Assembly: GCA_008638375.1 (NCBI GenBank) | Contig: CM018051.1 | Coordinates: 8,915,387-8,979,386 of the forward strand | Reading direction: 5' to 3' | Origin: Nyssa sinensis | Lineage: Eukaryota > Streptophyta > Magnoliopsida > Cornales > Nyssaceae | Length of the DNA: 64,000 nucleotides | Part shown: piece by piece, positions 25,201 through 39,100 of the stretch | How the letters are laid out: the number at the start of each line of letters is the position of its first letter | How positions within the stretch are numbered: position 1 is the stretch's first letter | The notes under the pieces: model-generated | The model's database searches: none | What the model was told of the DNA's origin: nothing | What the model saw: only the letters and a program-made list of their open reading frames with translations | Made by a program: the position numbers and the translations under genes

Positions 25201-28200
25201 AAATAGGGTATATTATGATATAAAGAGAGAACCCTAACATCTTGAAGCATAGAGTTATATTGAGAGAATTATTGCTTTAGTTTTTGTTCATATATTCAGT
25301 TTCTCTACAAAGTTTTGTACCTTGTGTTGTTGAAATCTATATATCTAATATTGAGCAGTACATATAGGTGCATAGAGTAGGCTAGACACGTATTTCTATT
25401 GCATGAAAATTGCACACTACAGTAGTAATCCACTAGTATGTAGTAGGTTAGTTATTTGAGGGCTATATCTTTGTGGATTTGTACTGTATTAATATTGATT
25501 AGTGGATCTTTTTACAGTGGAGTGGGTTTTATTTCCCAGAGGGTTTCCCACATAAAAATCTATGTCTCCTGTTTAACTTTGGATGCATGTTTTATTATCA
25601 TTATTGTTATTTTGATATTTATATGAACTTGAAATCTTACATATTTAACAAGCAAATATCTTTGATAGAAATCTATCTTGTTCTGAATAAGGCAACTAAA
25701 ATCTACGTCCATCTATTACTCTAGCAACTTGGGTCCTAATTATGTGATAGTTTTTAGGCTTTTGAGGATTTTTGGCTTAATAGTAGTAACCACTACTCAG
25801 ACAACTTGAGTAGCTTTCCTTTCATTAGCTCCTATAGCTGACCTTGTTTTGGGCAGTGGAATCCATTTCTTCTTCTGTTATCTGTGCTATAATGTTATGT
25901 TTCATATGGGGGTTGGTCATATGGTACGTTGGATATGATGTATTATCTAGATAGATGGTCTATATTTTAGGTGTGGTTCTAAGTTGGCCTCTTGCCAACT
26001 CTTTTCTGTTTTCTTTAACTGTTCTATGGCTTGTATCTTGTTTTTGATGATCTTGAGTTGTACTTATTCATTGTCATCAATAAACTTCTTTTTTGCTAAT
26101 AAAAAAAAAGAGTAAGTAATGAAAAAAATTTAGTATAAACCAAATTATAAATAGGATTCTTTGAATCCTTTGCATTTTGATGTTGATATACTGCTAGCAT
26201 GAGTGTTGGTGAGACAAGAATTTTGAAATTGTTATAATGAACAAATGACAACAACTGGCATCACAATGCGATGGAATTGTTTATCCAAACTATTGTTGAG
26301 AAAGTTGGAGAAATAATGGAAAACATTTAATAAAACATTATTTTCTACCTTCAATTGGGAAAGAAGAAAACAATCCCCTTTGATGCTAGTGTGGTGAAAA
26401 GAAATTCATTTATTTTGCATGCGAGGTTTGATGCTTAAATTTCCACACTTGGGAAGAGACTTAATAAATATTTTTCATTCTGAATTGGGCAAGAATAAAA
26501 CATTTCCTTTGACTCTATTGCGGTGAAAAGAAATTAATTTATTTTACGTGCAACGTTTGATGCTTGAATTTCCTCACCTGTGAAGTAAATAGTGTTCTTC
26601 ATTCGCCAAAACAAGCTTTTTTGGTTGATGTCTTGAGACTCTCTTCTAATTTCCTTTGGGGAAGTCTTAGCATCCTCGGGCTTATCAACTTGTATACCTT
26701 GCAATCAAGAATGACAATGACCATATTCAGTTTACAACACAAGCATGGTTGTGAGAAGCAGGAAAACAAACCTTTTAACGAAACATGTTGTTAGGAAATT
26801 TGGGTTACAAAGGTTATTAAATTTCCCTCTTAACTTATATGTGTTGGAAATTCATTCCAAAAGTCTATATTGAGTTTGTAATTGTTAGGATAGATTCAAT
26901 CTTGTTGGAGTTTATATCATTTGTCTATCATATTGTTGAAGACTTGATCATCTAGACTCAAATTATAGCTTCTTAATCTGAAGATGAACCTTGAAGATCA
27001 ATTTGATACCTCAAATCTAACAAAAGGTAGGTAAAATACACTTAGATATCATGTATTCATATTAGCTCAAGACTAGGATATTTGTGTGGTTAATCTTTCC
27101 ATGTTTTGATTCACCTTTAAGACTTTGGTATTAATTTAATATAGGTTAGGCACTTTTTAGTTTTGACTATAAGTTCCAAAAGTAACTAAAATATGTTTTA
27201 AAAAGTCTCTTGGACACTTAGTTTTTTAGCTATTTTGTTTCGGTCCAAATCAAAGAATTTTACAAAAAATAGTAGTTTCCCAATCCAAACAGAGACTTAG
27301 TTACCATCCGAACGGAGAATATACTCTTGATCAAATGCGTGTCCAATTTCGGTGAAATTTTTGGTCGACCTAAATTTGAACCCTAATTGGTTTAGGTGAT
27401 CTATAAATACATTATGTACAAACAATTTCACACGTATACAGAGAGTTGTGACTTTCCATCAAAGAGGCGCCTCTGCACATCTTTTTATTGGGTACTTTGC
27501 TACTCTTATAAATCCTACAATCTAAATTCATATTTAGTTTAGGATAGCATACAGTCCCTAAATCACATTGGTGATTGTGATATAGTTTGCAACTAAAAGA
27601 GTCTTAAGTTCACTTTTTTTTACAACACTAGTTTGTGTTGATCTGCGAAATTTTGATTGGTGGAAAAAGTAATTGTTGTAAAGAGATCACTATTGAAGAT
27701 GCAATCGAACAGTTCGAGTGAACATTATGGAAAGGACCATGAACGAATTGACTAACAATGCGAGAGTACGATAGACAATAGTACAGTTAGTATTCCAAGG
27801 TCTGGTGTTTTTTGTACTAGATTGGTTTCATAATGGATTTCTTACTAGTTGTAGGTTTTATTCCTCATGAGGGTTTTCCATGTAAAACTCGGTGTTTGTC
27901 TCTTGTTCTCTATTGTACTTGTTTTTATACTATGTTAATATATATTTGTTTAGCACTTGGCTATATTGTGTTTGGAATCAGGTATCGAATTTATATCTAG
28001 AATAATCGGTTTACTGTTTAGTTCAATGATTCCAATATAATTAACTAGGTTAATTAGATAATAAATTTTGTACCAACTATTTACATGACTTTGTGGGAAA
28101 GTTAGTCAATTAAAATTAGTTTAGTTAATTAATTATGAACCTAAATTTTTTCAATTGTATCAAAGTAGAGTTTATTTAGATATTAAAATTGATACCTTAG

Positions 28201-31200
28201 AAATATGGCCTCTTAGAAGTTTATAAATCATGTGCCCGACCTTTAATGGTTCAAATTATGCATATTAGAAAATTAAGATGAGAATATTTCTATAATTCCT
28301 AGATGAAAATGTTTAGATGACAATAGAAGACCAGTGGATGCCACCCTTGGAAAAAAAAGATGACGTTAAGACATTAAGAGCCCGTTTGGCCCAGTGTTAG
28401 AAACCCAAACGAGCTTCCCAAAGAAGCTTCAGTAACACTCCTTGTGTTAGCTGACCATCTGGCCCAAAAAAGCACTAGAGACGGGGCTGCCTGTTCGGAT
28501 TCAGCCAATGTTGCTTTGGGCTGCGTCCAAGCCTAACGCTGAAGCAAGGGAATAAGAATGCCCCTCTTGTTCACTTTAATTATGAAAATGCTGGACTAGG
28601 AATTTACCATTTTCCCCTGTGAAGTTTGCTTGATTTACGAGAATACCAGGGCTGAAATTGATGCATGCGTTAGTTTCTTTTATAATATTTTCTTTTATCT
28701 CCTAAAGACATGACCTTTTTCTCTCTCCTCCTCTTCTCTTGGTTCCCCCGCTCTCTCCCTCTCAGAATCTTTTTCTCTCACTTCCCCCTGCCCCTCTCTC
28801 TCTCTCTCTCTCTCTCCTGCCTTTATTTTTTTCTCTTCTATTTTCTTCTCTCTCTCCCTTTATACTAGATTAATGAAAAATTTAATCAATAAAAATATAG
28901 TTTTATTTAAATAAAAATATTTAATATTTAATATTTAAAAATAAAAATATTCATTTTAACCCAAAGAAATAAAATAATAAATAATTTTAACTTATAATAA
29001 TAAAATGATGATTTAATACCACTATTTGTGATTATAAAATTAAATTTTATTAAATGAATGTTATAACATACTACCAAATGACACTGAATGCTATCTAATA
29101 ATATATGAAAAGCAAAATAGACATTCATGAGTTACAATCACTTTGAATATTTTTAATCAAATACTCAATAAGCTATTCTGCCATCATAAACTGGTCTCAT
29201 CCAAATACTCAGAATCTATTGAATCTATTCTCTAAAATCTATTCTTCATAATCTGAAGCTCCTTCCTAACCAGGTCTAAAACCTATATCTATCTAAACCT
29301 GCAACTGAAATAACATCTATAAACTTTAACTCCAAAGCGTTAAATTCTATATTTTCTAGAGTTACCCCGAGCAAGTTTACAAAGGATCTCAACTTGTACA
29401 ACTGCAAAAGAAGCTTGGAATGTGCTTAGAATAACCTACTGAAGGGACAATTGGGGTTAACAACACTAAACTTTAGTTCCTCATTACCCAATTCAAAACC
29501 ATAAGAATAAAGGAACATGATACATTTGCATAATTCTATACTAGGTTGAACGAGATTATTATTTAGTAGTTATAGTCTTGCTGTATACACCTTCATTTTG
29601 TGACCCTTGATTAAGTAGTAGTAATTCTGTAATTATGCCAAGAAACCTACTTCAAGTAGGGCTCTTCCTGATAGAGTCCTATTTCTATTAGGACTCCTCT
29701 TGACAGAGTCATATTCCTACTAGGACTCTCCTACTAGAATCCTAGTTCCATTAAGACTCCTTTTAACAAAGTCCTATTCCCACTAGGACTCTCCTATTAT
29801 AGTCCTATTTCCGTTACGACTCTCCTGACAAAGTCCTAGACCATGTAGGACTTTTCTTAATAAAGTTTTACTCCCGTTATGACTCTCTTGACAGAGTCCC
29901 AGTCCAAGTATGACTCTTCCCAATATAGTCCCACTCTCGTTTGGACTCTCTTGACAGGTTCCTAGTCCAAGTAGAACTCTTTCCCGATAGAGTCTCACTC
30001 CCGTTAAGACTCTCTTGATAGAGTCCCAGTTCCAGTAGACCTCTTTTTGTTAAAGTCCCACATTGGTTATTACTCTTCTGCCCATCGGAGGGCGTTTCGA
30101 TAATTTCACTACCTTTTTGCCCACTAAAGGCATTTTGATAATCTTGGTATAATCTTACCCTCAATAGGACTTCCTAATCACTTGAGGGACATTTTCGTAA
30201 TTTTTATATCATTTTACCCACATAGGGATATTTTGGTAATTTTAGCCCTTTGATGACGAATTGGGGGTAATTTGGTCATTTTTCATGCCTTGTAGCAATC
30301 TAGAGATTCTCTACCGAATTTGGGACAATTTGGTAATCTTGAGTGATAGTAGTCTATTTAGCCTTAATTAGGACTTTCCACTTTTAGAGTTTTCATAAAT
30401 ATGATTGCTTGATATTTCCTCAAATGGAGATACATTGAATCTAAACGTTTTCATTTTAGAGTTTATTTTTCATTCGAATTCTATTTCTCTTTTATCTTAT
30501 TAGCTCTTTCATGTAGACACCAATTCTATTGGTTCGTGCATTGTCATAATTATTTATTAATTTATTTAGTTAGGTTATTCATTCTTATTTAATTTATTAT
30601 TTATTTAATCAGATAATTATCACTCAAGACATAATCCTAGACCTCCATTTTAGGGTTTCATCTTAGACTCTTGGATCAAATCTCTATATTTTCCTATAAA
30701 TAGAGCCCCCAGGTCATCAGTTTTAAGGGACATAAACACATGGGGCATGAACAGAAGACGATTTCAATAACCTTATGTTTTTAGTTTAATTCTAGAGTTC
30801 TCCCTATAAGAACTCTTCCTTCTAGAGGCCAAAGTCCTGCCGAAGTGACAGCTTCCCTACACGAAGCAAGCCGAAGCGACGCTTTCCAAACCGAAGAACA
30901 AGCCGGAGATCTACTCAATTGAAGCAGTCCGATCCAGATTTTTCTAGCCGAAGTACTGCCTGACTACCACGGTTGAATAAGGTACGCTCTCAAACCCTTA
31001 ATAGTTTTCTTTAGATCCGGTTGATCTCGCCTTCTTTTATCACTCTTGATAAAAGAGGATAAACCGGATAACTACGTAACTCTGATTTCCGTTTTCTAAA
31101 CTAATACGTAGGAAGCCTTCAAGCTCGAGTCAGATCTTCTTTTTGTCTTTTATGTTTTATTTTATTTATTTATGTTAGAATTTTTATTATTTATTTCTTC

Positions 31201-34200
31201 TGAACTCACATCTTTCTTTTTCAATTTTCTCATAACAATAGCCTTACAAGTGAATATTTGAGGCCAATCCATTTGGATCGGGCAGGGTAGGGTGTCTAAC
31301 ACCTTTCCACTCCGTACTTTAGCCCTCGAGCTCGTTTCTTTGGTGTTTCTATTTTCTAGTGTCTTATCTTTATTTGATTCATATCAAGGGATCCTTTAGT
31401 ATGTATTTAGGAATCAAGGCAATGTAAATTATTTTTCATTCCTTTCAATTTTTTTTCTTTATATATACTACTTAATCTGTAACGGTTTGCTTGTTTCTTG
31501 CCCAAAAACAAGTTGACGATTCCTTCAATCTTAATCTCTCATAAGAGGCATTCCTTCCCACCTTAAGGGAAGGAAACAGCCAAGATCCCTTTAAATCCAT
31601 AAAAAGGATGACATACTTTCCTTTTTTCTAATGCTGGTGCCCACACTTGGTATGGTGATAAAGCAACAAAAAATTATAAATTAAATCCATATATCATTAT
31701 CCGATAGGTTTCATCCTAAAGCGACCACTATGGAAGAATGTAGAGATCTAACTACACTAAGGGTAAATGAATTGGTAGACGCATACAAACTTATGAATTG
31801 ACTCTAAAACCTTAAAAGAAATCAAAAGGATTAGCTCTAAGAGTTGTTAATAATGATAAACAATTAGGAGAAAATGGAGTAGGAAACATTGTGAAACAGT
31901 TTAAAAAGTTTCTTAGGGAAAAAAGTAAAAGAGCTGCTTTCAGTAACAAGAAGAATAAAAACACTTGGACAACTTTTATAGAGAATAGTCTAATAAAAGC
32001 AAAATGACTGACAATAAAGAAAAAAATACTGGTAGTGCTACGACTGTCACCAACCTAGTCATACAAGGGCTGATTATCCTATAAAAAAAGAAGAATATGA
32101 AAGAAAAAGCCAAAAATGTCACATGTTCAAAAGATTCTGTCAATGAGTGTGAGAATTCTAAAGAAAAATTCGATAATGATTATGAAACTGAGGAAGTTAG
32201 AAGTCTAGTAACCTTTACATCCTTTTTAGGATGGGGAATCTTTATCAAACTCTGACTCTAATTGTTATTTGTGTCTTGCATTCTTGAGCTGACTCGTACC
32301 CTAAACCGTTTCGAGTACTTTTTGGAGGTCTATCGATCGACACTTTGGACCTAAAAAACCCATCTTCTGTTGACCAATCGGTATAAGAAGTTTCAAAGCA
32401 TTTGAAGAAAGTAAGAAAAATTAGCCATCGACACATGTGTGTGCGCTGATCGGCACTCAGGGAGTTCCGATTAGCAACCCCCCTCTGTGTGTGTCGATCG
32501 ACACTCGGGGTCTAGTTTCATAAGTTTTGCATCTTTTTCTTATTTTAGGGTTTGGTAACATTATATAATATATTATTGCGAAAGAATGAAAGAAAGAGAT
32601 TGGCTAGGAAGTGTTCCTTAGACATTTGTGAGCGGGTTTTAACACCCCATTTTGTATTCTTCTTCATTTGATAGTTGATCTTTTGCTGTGCTTCGCCCAT
32701 GGACGTAGGCTATTTGCCGAACTACGTATATTTGGTGTTCTCTTAGTTCTTGCTATGTTGTTTCTTTTCACTTTGATATTTTGTTTATCGCTTCCGTTGC
32801 ACAACAAATTGGTATCAGAGCTTTGGTTATGGCTACTTGCGAAAATACGAAGTAGAGAAGTTTGATAGTCAAAATAGTTTTGGCCTTTAGGTGCATCAAG
32901 ATGTGTGCTTTGTTACGATAGCAAGGTTTGGCGAAGGTTTTGGATGGCACATTTCCAACATCGTTGATCGATGAGCAAAAGATCAAGATGCAAGAAAAGG
33001 TGCTTAGCGTCATTCAGTTATCTATTTATAATGGAGTCTTATGTGAGGTAGCAAATGAAGAATCTGCCTCTAGACTTTGGAAAAAGCTAGAGAATTTGCA
33101 CATGAAGAAGTTTCTTACCAACCGTTTGTATTTGAAGCAGCGGTTGTACACTTTCAAGATGAAGGAAAGTACGTCCATTAATGAGCACCTTGATGAATTT
33201 AATAAAATTATCATGGACCTGAAGAATATTGATGTTAAGATTGAAGAGGAAGACCAAGCCTTAATTTTTTTTGCGTTCATTGCCTAATTTTTTTGAGACA
33301 TTTTTGAATTCCATGTTATATGAAGGGATACCATCTCTTTAGTTGATGTTATGGTGTCTTTAAACTCGAAAGAGTTGAGGACTAAGTTGAATGGGAAAGG
33401 CAGTGATTATTTATAGGCTGAGGGTCTGTTTGTGAAGGGTTGTTCAGATTCCTCCAATAATAGAGGGCGACCAAATGAATGGGGCTCTAGTAGTGGTAAT
33501 AGTAGAGGCCCAGGCCAAGGCAGAGGCCAAGGTGGATCTAGAGGTCGATCACAGTCTAAAACACCTAAAAGTGAGATTGAATGTTACTATTGTCACAATT
33601 TTGGGCACTACAAAAATGAGTGTCCTAAACTCAAAGAACAAGGGGCAAAGAAGAATGTTAACTCTGTTAATGTTGTCGATGTTGCATAAGAAAACATTGA
33701 GGTTGCAAATAATGCCTTTTCAGTTACTGTTTCTGATAATTGCTCCAATGAGAAGTGGATTTTTTATTCAGGTTACTCTTATCATATGACCCCTAATCGG
33801 GATAGGTTCGCCACCTATGATGCAATCTATGATGGTTCATTCTTGATGGGAAACAACATAGCCTGTAAGACAGTTGGGATAGGTACAGTTTGAATTCATT
33901 TGCATGACAGAATTGTGAGGAATTTGACAAATGTTAGGCATATACCGGACTTGAAGAAAAATCTGATTTTTTTGAGTAGTTTGGATTCCAATGGTTACAA
34001 GTTCTCTGCTGAAGGTAGAGCTATAGAGGTTTGCAAGGGGTCTTTGGTTGTGATGAAAGGTAACAAAGTTAATGGCCTTTACATTCTTTAAGGCAGTACA
34101 ACTGTTGGTTCTACAGGTGTTTCATCTTTATTTTTAGTTGATCCAGATTCAGATACCACTCGTTTATGGCATATGTGATTGGGTCACATTAGTGAAAGGG

Positions 34201-37200
34201 ATATAACAATTTTGAGCAAATAGGTTTTCTTTGTGGGCAGTCTATAGGAAAGATTGACTTTTGTGAATATTGTGTTTTCAAAAAATATAGAAAGGTGAAG
34301 TTCAATACCGTGATTCTTAGAACCAAGGGTACAGTTGACTACATCCATTCGAATCTTTAGGGTCCTGCTACCATCCCATCCCAAGGTGGTGCTTGGTATT
34401 TTTTGACTTTCATTAATGATTATTCAAGGAATGTTTGGGTGTATTTTATGAAGCACAAGAATGAGACGTTTGCTACATTCAATCACTGAAAAGTCTTGAT
34501 TAAGAAGCAAACAGGAAAACAAGTCAAACGGTTTAGAACAAACAACGACATGAAATTTTGTGATGGAAAGTTTAATAAGTTATATGAGAATGAGGGAATT
34601 GCGAGGCACCGCACAGTTTGTGGCACTCCCCAGCAAAATGGAGTCGCAAAATAGATGAACAGAACTCTTATGGAGAGAGCTCGTTGCATGCTCTCAAATG
34701 TCAGGTTGTTTAAGGGATTTTGGGCTGAGGCCGTCAATATACAACTTGCTATTTGGTGAACCGTTCTCCTAATACTTCTATTGAAACTAAAACCCCTAAT
34801 GAGGTATGGTATGGTACTCTTGCTAATTATTTAAATTTGAAAGTATTTGGTTGTCTTGTTTATTATCCTGTGAATGATGGTAAACTTGAGCATAGGGCCA
34901 AGAAGTGCATATTTATTGGATATGCACAACGGGTCAAAGGATACAGATTGTGGTGTACTGACCCTAAGTCACCCAAGTTAGTTATCAGTAGGGATGTCAC
35001 TTTTGATGAATCTGTTGTGTTTCACCCGAGAAAGGAGTTAAGTGATGTTTCAAGGAACAACCAGAGTTATAACAAAGAGGTAAAGCTATAAGTTGGAGCT
35101 TTAGAGAGAGTGCAAGAGGGCACTCAACTTCAGCCCATTGTTTTTACACAGAGTCCTCCCTTAGACTCTGGTGCCAAAGAAGAACAGCAATATAGCATTG
35201 CAACTGGTAAGAAATGAGACAAATTAGGCCACTTCATAGATTTGGGTATGCAGATTTGGTTGCGTATGCACTTACCATGGCAGAAGATATTGTAATACAA
35301 AAGCCTTCCACTTATTCAGAAGTTTTCACTGGTAATGAGTCTGCACAATGGATTCTGGCTATGAATGAAGAGGTTAAATAATCTCTTCACAAGAACCAGG
35401 CATAGGATTTGGTGAAATTGTCTAATGGCTCAAAAACTATTGGATGAAAATGGGACTTCAAGAAAAATGAAGGAATCCCAGGGGTTAAAGATGCTAGATA
35501 TAAGGAACGCTTGGTTGCAAAGGGCTATAGTTAGAGAGAAGGTGTGGACCTCAATGAAGTTTTCTCACCCGTTGCGAAGCATAGCTCTATTCGTGTGTTG
35601 CTTGCTTTGGTTACTTTGTTTGACTTAGAGCTTGAGCAGCTTGATGTCAAGACAACATTCTTACATGGCGAGCTTGAGGAGATTATCTACATGAAACAAC
35701 CAGAGGGTTTTGTTATGCAAGGTAAAGAAGATCATGTTCACAGGTTGAAAAATTCATTGTATAGCTTAAAGCAGTCTCCAAGGCAATGGTACAAGTGGTT
35801 TGACACATTAATGGTAGGCAATGGTTACTCGAGGATTAATTTTGACAATTACGTGTATCATAGACAGTTGTTAGATGTTTTTTTTGTTTACTTGTTACTC
35901 TAAGTAGACAACATGCTTATAGTTGCCAAAAGTATGTCAGAGATTGACAATTTGAAGTCACGGCTAAGTAATGAGTTTGAGATCAAAGATTTGGGTGTTG
36001 TAAAGAAGATTTTGGGTATGGAGATTCATAGGAACAAAAAACATGAAAAGTTGTACTTGTCATAACAGAAGTACATAGAGAAGGTACTTACGCATTTTAC
36101 TATGCAGAGTTCCAAACCAATGAGTACTCCATTGCCTCTCATTTTAGGCTTTCGACAGCGTTGTCTCCGTAGAGTGAGGAAGAGAAACAATATATGTTGA
36201 GTGTTCCTTATTCTAGTACAGCTAGTGGCATTATGTATGCTATGGTTTGCATAGGTCCAGACATTTCATAGACAGTTAGTGTTGTCAGTCGATATATGGC
36301 TAATCCTGGCAAGGTTCATTAGCAGGCAATGAAATGGGCACTTCGGTAATTGAGAGGGACTTCAAATATTGGCTTAGTGTTTGATAAAGCTTGTGGCTTT
36401 GGTTCTACCGTTGTTGGTTATGTTGATTCAGATTATGCTGGTGAACTGGATAAAATGAGTTCTCTAACACGTTATGTCTTTACACTTGCTAGTTGTGCGA
36501 TTAGTTGGAAAGTTACTCTACAGTTTATGGTTGTTTTGTCAACAACAGAAGCAAAGTAAATGGCGGTAGTAGAAGCAATGAAGGAGACAATTTGGTTGAG
36601 AAGTTTGGTCAGTGACTTGGGCTTACGGGAGGATGTTAATATTGTATTTTGTGATAGCCAAAGTGCAATATATTTGACCAAAAATCAAATATATCATAAG
36701 AGGACCAAAGACATAGATGTCAGATATCATTTTATTCGAGATGTTATGTCTCAAGGTGACATTACAATCAAGAAGATTGCCACAATAGAGAATCCAGTAG
36801 ATATGATGACTAAGTCTATTCCGCTACTTAAGTTCAAACACTATTTGGACTTGATTGGTGTTCGCTCCATTTGATTTTATCCTTATGAATTTTGTGGAGA
36901 AGACAGCATAAGAAGTTTGTTTGCTCGTGGCTTGAAGGATTATAAGCCAAGGTGGAGATTTGTTATTTGTGTCTTGCATTCTTGAGCCGACTCGCACCCA
37001 AACCATTTCGGGCACTTTTTGGAGGTCTATCGATTGACACTTGGACCTAGAAAACCCCTTCTTCTGTTGACCAATCTGTACAATAAGTTTCAGAGCATTT
37101 GGAAAAAGTTAAAAAATGACCATCGGCACTCAAAGGGTGTAATCGGCACTCTCTGAGTGCCGATTGGCACTCGGGATCTAGTTTTGCGATTTTCACCTCT

Positions 37201-39043
37201 TTTTTGTATTTTAGGGTTTGAAAATATTATATAATGTATTATTGTGATAGAAGGAGAGAGGGAGGGAGAGAGAGAGCGGCATGAAGTGTTCTTAAACATT
37301 TATGAGTGGGTTTTAACACCTCATTTTGTATTCTTCATCATTTGATAGTGGATCTTTTGTTATGCTTCACCCGTAGACATAGGCTATTTGTCGAACCATG
37401 TATATTTGGTGTTCTCTTGTTCTTGCTGTGCTTGTTTTTTTTCTCTTCGATATTTTGTTTATCGCTTCGGTTGCATAACATTAATAAATGGGGAATAAAT
37501 GCTTTAGATGATGAACCAATGAATGGTTCAGATATCATGGTCTTTTAGCAGCTACTTCTTGGGTGGATGATCCTTGTGTTCTTTATGGTCTTGATTTCAT
37601 TGTTATGGCATTGGGTATGGTGCTGTTATTTGGTTAGTGGTTTTGGTCTTCAATTGTACTTTTGTCTTGTATAGTTTTGAATTTATGTCTTGGTGCTTAG
37701 TTGGCTTCTTGCTATCTTTCTTTTTGTTTTATTTTTTGGCTTTGTGCTTGCAGATGATTGGCTACGAGCTTAGTGCCAACTTGGTTGGGATGGGGCTCAT
37801 AAGCAATGTTTTATTCAATAATCTTCTTTTTGCTGATAAAAAAAAAAGTGCATGGTTACCTAATCCTTAAACAAGAAATTAAAGTAAAAAGGGAAAGAGA
37901 ATTTTATAGAAATTGAAAGTTTAAAATTGAAACTACAAGAACATTCTTCAAAAATGGAAACTCTCGATTCTAAAAATTTATCTTTCAAAAATAAGATAAA
38001 ACTTCTTGAAACTGAACAAAACAATGTTCTTGAGAAAAATAATTCCTTGAAATTGAACATTTATATTATAGAGAATAAATTAACCTCTAAGAGTGTTGCT
38101 CTCGAAAAGGAACTACAATTTAAAGAGAGCTCAACGAACCTACAACACATGCTACAAATTGGAAAACCTATAGAAAATAAAATTGATTTAAGATTTTAAG
38201 AGAAAATTTGCTAGTCTCCCTAATCCTAAATATAATAATAGTCTTATGAAGAACATTAATTATTCCAAAATTAAGTAAACATAAGACAACCCAAAGTAGC
38301 TCATCAAAGTTCACAACCTCATAGGAAATTATTTGTTCCTACTTGTTTTAGATGTGGCCTGTAAGGGCATGTGTTCTAGAAGTGTTCAAAGCCTAGAAAG
38401 AAGAAACATTTTGTTAGATAGTATGGATCCTGATAAGTACTGAACACTATCCCCTCGACCGCAGATCAAACTGGACCCTCGACATAGCCCATCGACCAAA
38501 GATTTCTGAGAGTATTTTTGGTATTTCATATTATAATTTTCGTGTTGCCCTAATACTATGTATTTATAGTTGAAGAGTTGCATCTCATTGTAACTCTTTC
38601 AGGTCATAGTAAAACGGCAGTAGTTGTGGACGTAATCCTATTTTGGGATGAACCATGTAAATCTTTGTATTCTTGTGTGTGTGTGTGATTTTAGATTCGT
38701 CTTTATTTTCTTATTTGCTTTCGTGTCTCACCGATCCTAGTTAGGTGATTATATTCCTAACGCATTCTAACCATGCAACTTAAGAGTTTGGAGAAGAATT
38801 TAATGTATTTTCACAATTGCAAAACCTAGTGAAGTTACTGGGTGAGAACCCTTCATCTCCTAGTGTTAGAAATAGAGCTGTTAATGTAGCGGATCACGAT
38901 CCGATCCAATCCGCTAAGTCTGGATATGGTTTTAGAAATAGTGATCCGTGACCCGATCCGATCCGAATCCGATTATCCCAAATATAAACGGACCGGATAT
39001 GATATAAGCTGATCCGATCCGTTTACAATCTAATCCGATCCGT

Positions 39044-39100
<57 letters not shown>

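Larger units (their letters stand above)
32263..37480 (+). mobile_element. full-length but dead TNT1-like Copia retrotransposon
   Basis: 5218 bp on the plus strand. LTRs 32263-32806 and 36961-37480 both start TGTTATTTGTGTCTTGC and end in ACA. The PBS TGGTATCAGAGC is at 32810 and a purine-rich tract (AAGGTGGAGATT) abuts the 3' LTR. Flanks are CTAAT and TTAAT, a TSD with one change. Domains run gag, protease, integrase, RT, RNase H, like the TNT 1-94 polyprotein. LTRs differ by well over 10% with several indels, so this is an old copy. It lies in intron 2, antisense to the ankyrin gene. Confidence 0.92.

Noticed and set aside
28375..28560. MITE starting 'GAGCCCGTTTGG'
   Set aside because: No matching inverted end or TSD could be found on the right side.
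29650..30060. Regularly spaced repeats that could suggest a CRISPR-like array
   Set aside because: Repeats are degenerate, there are no unique spacers, and the context is plant LTR sequence; it is a tandem satellite-type array.
37860..38060. Minus-strand frame as another exon of the ankyrin gene
   Set aside because: It is antisense to the coiled-coil part of a SIRE-like gag and carries no ankyrin-family text or matching splice sites.
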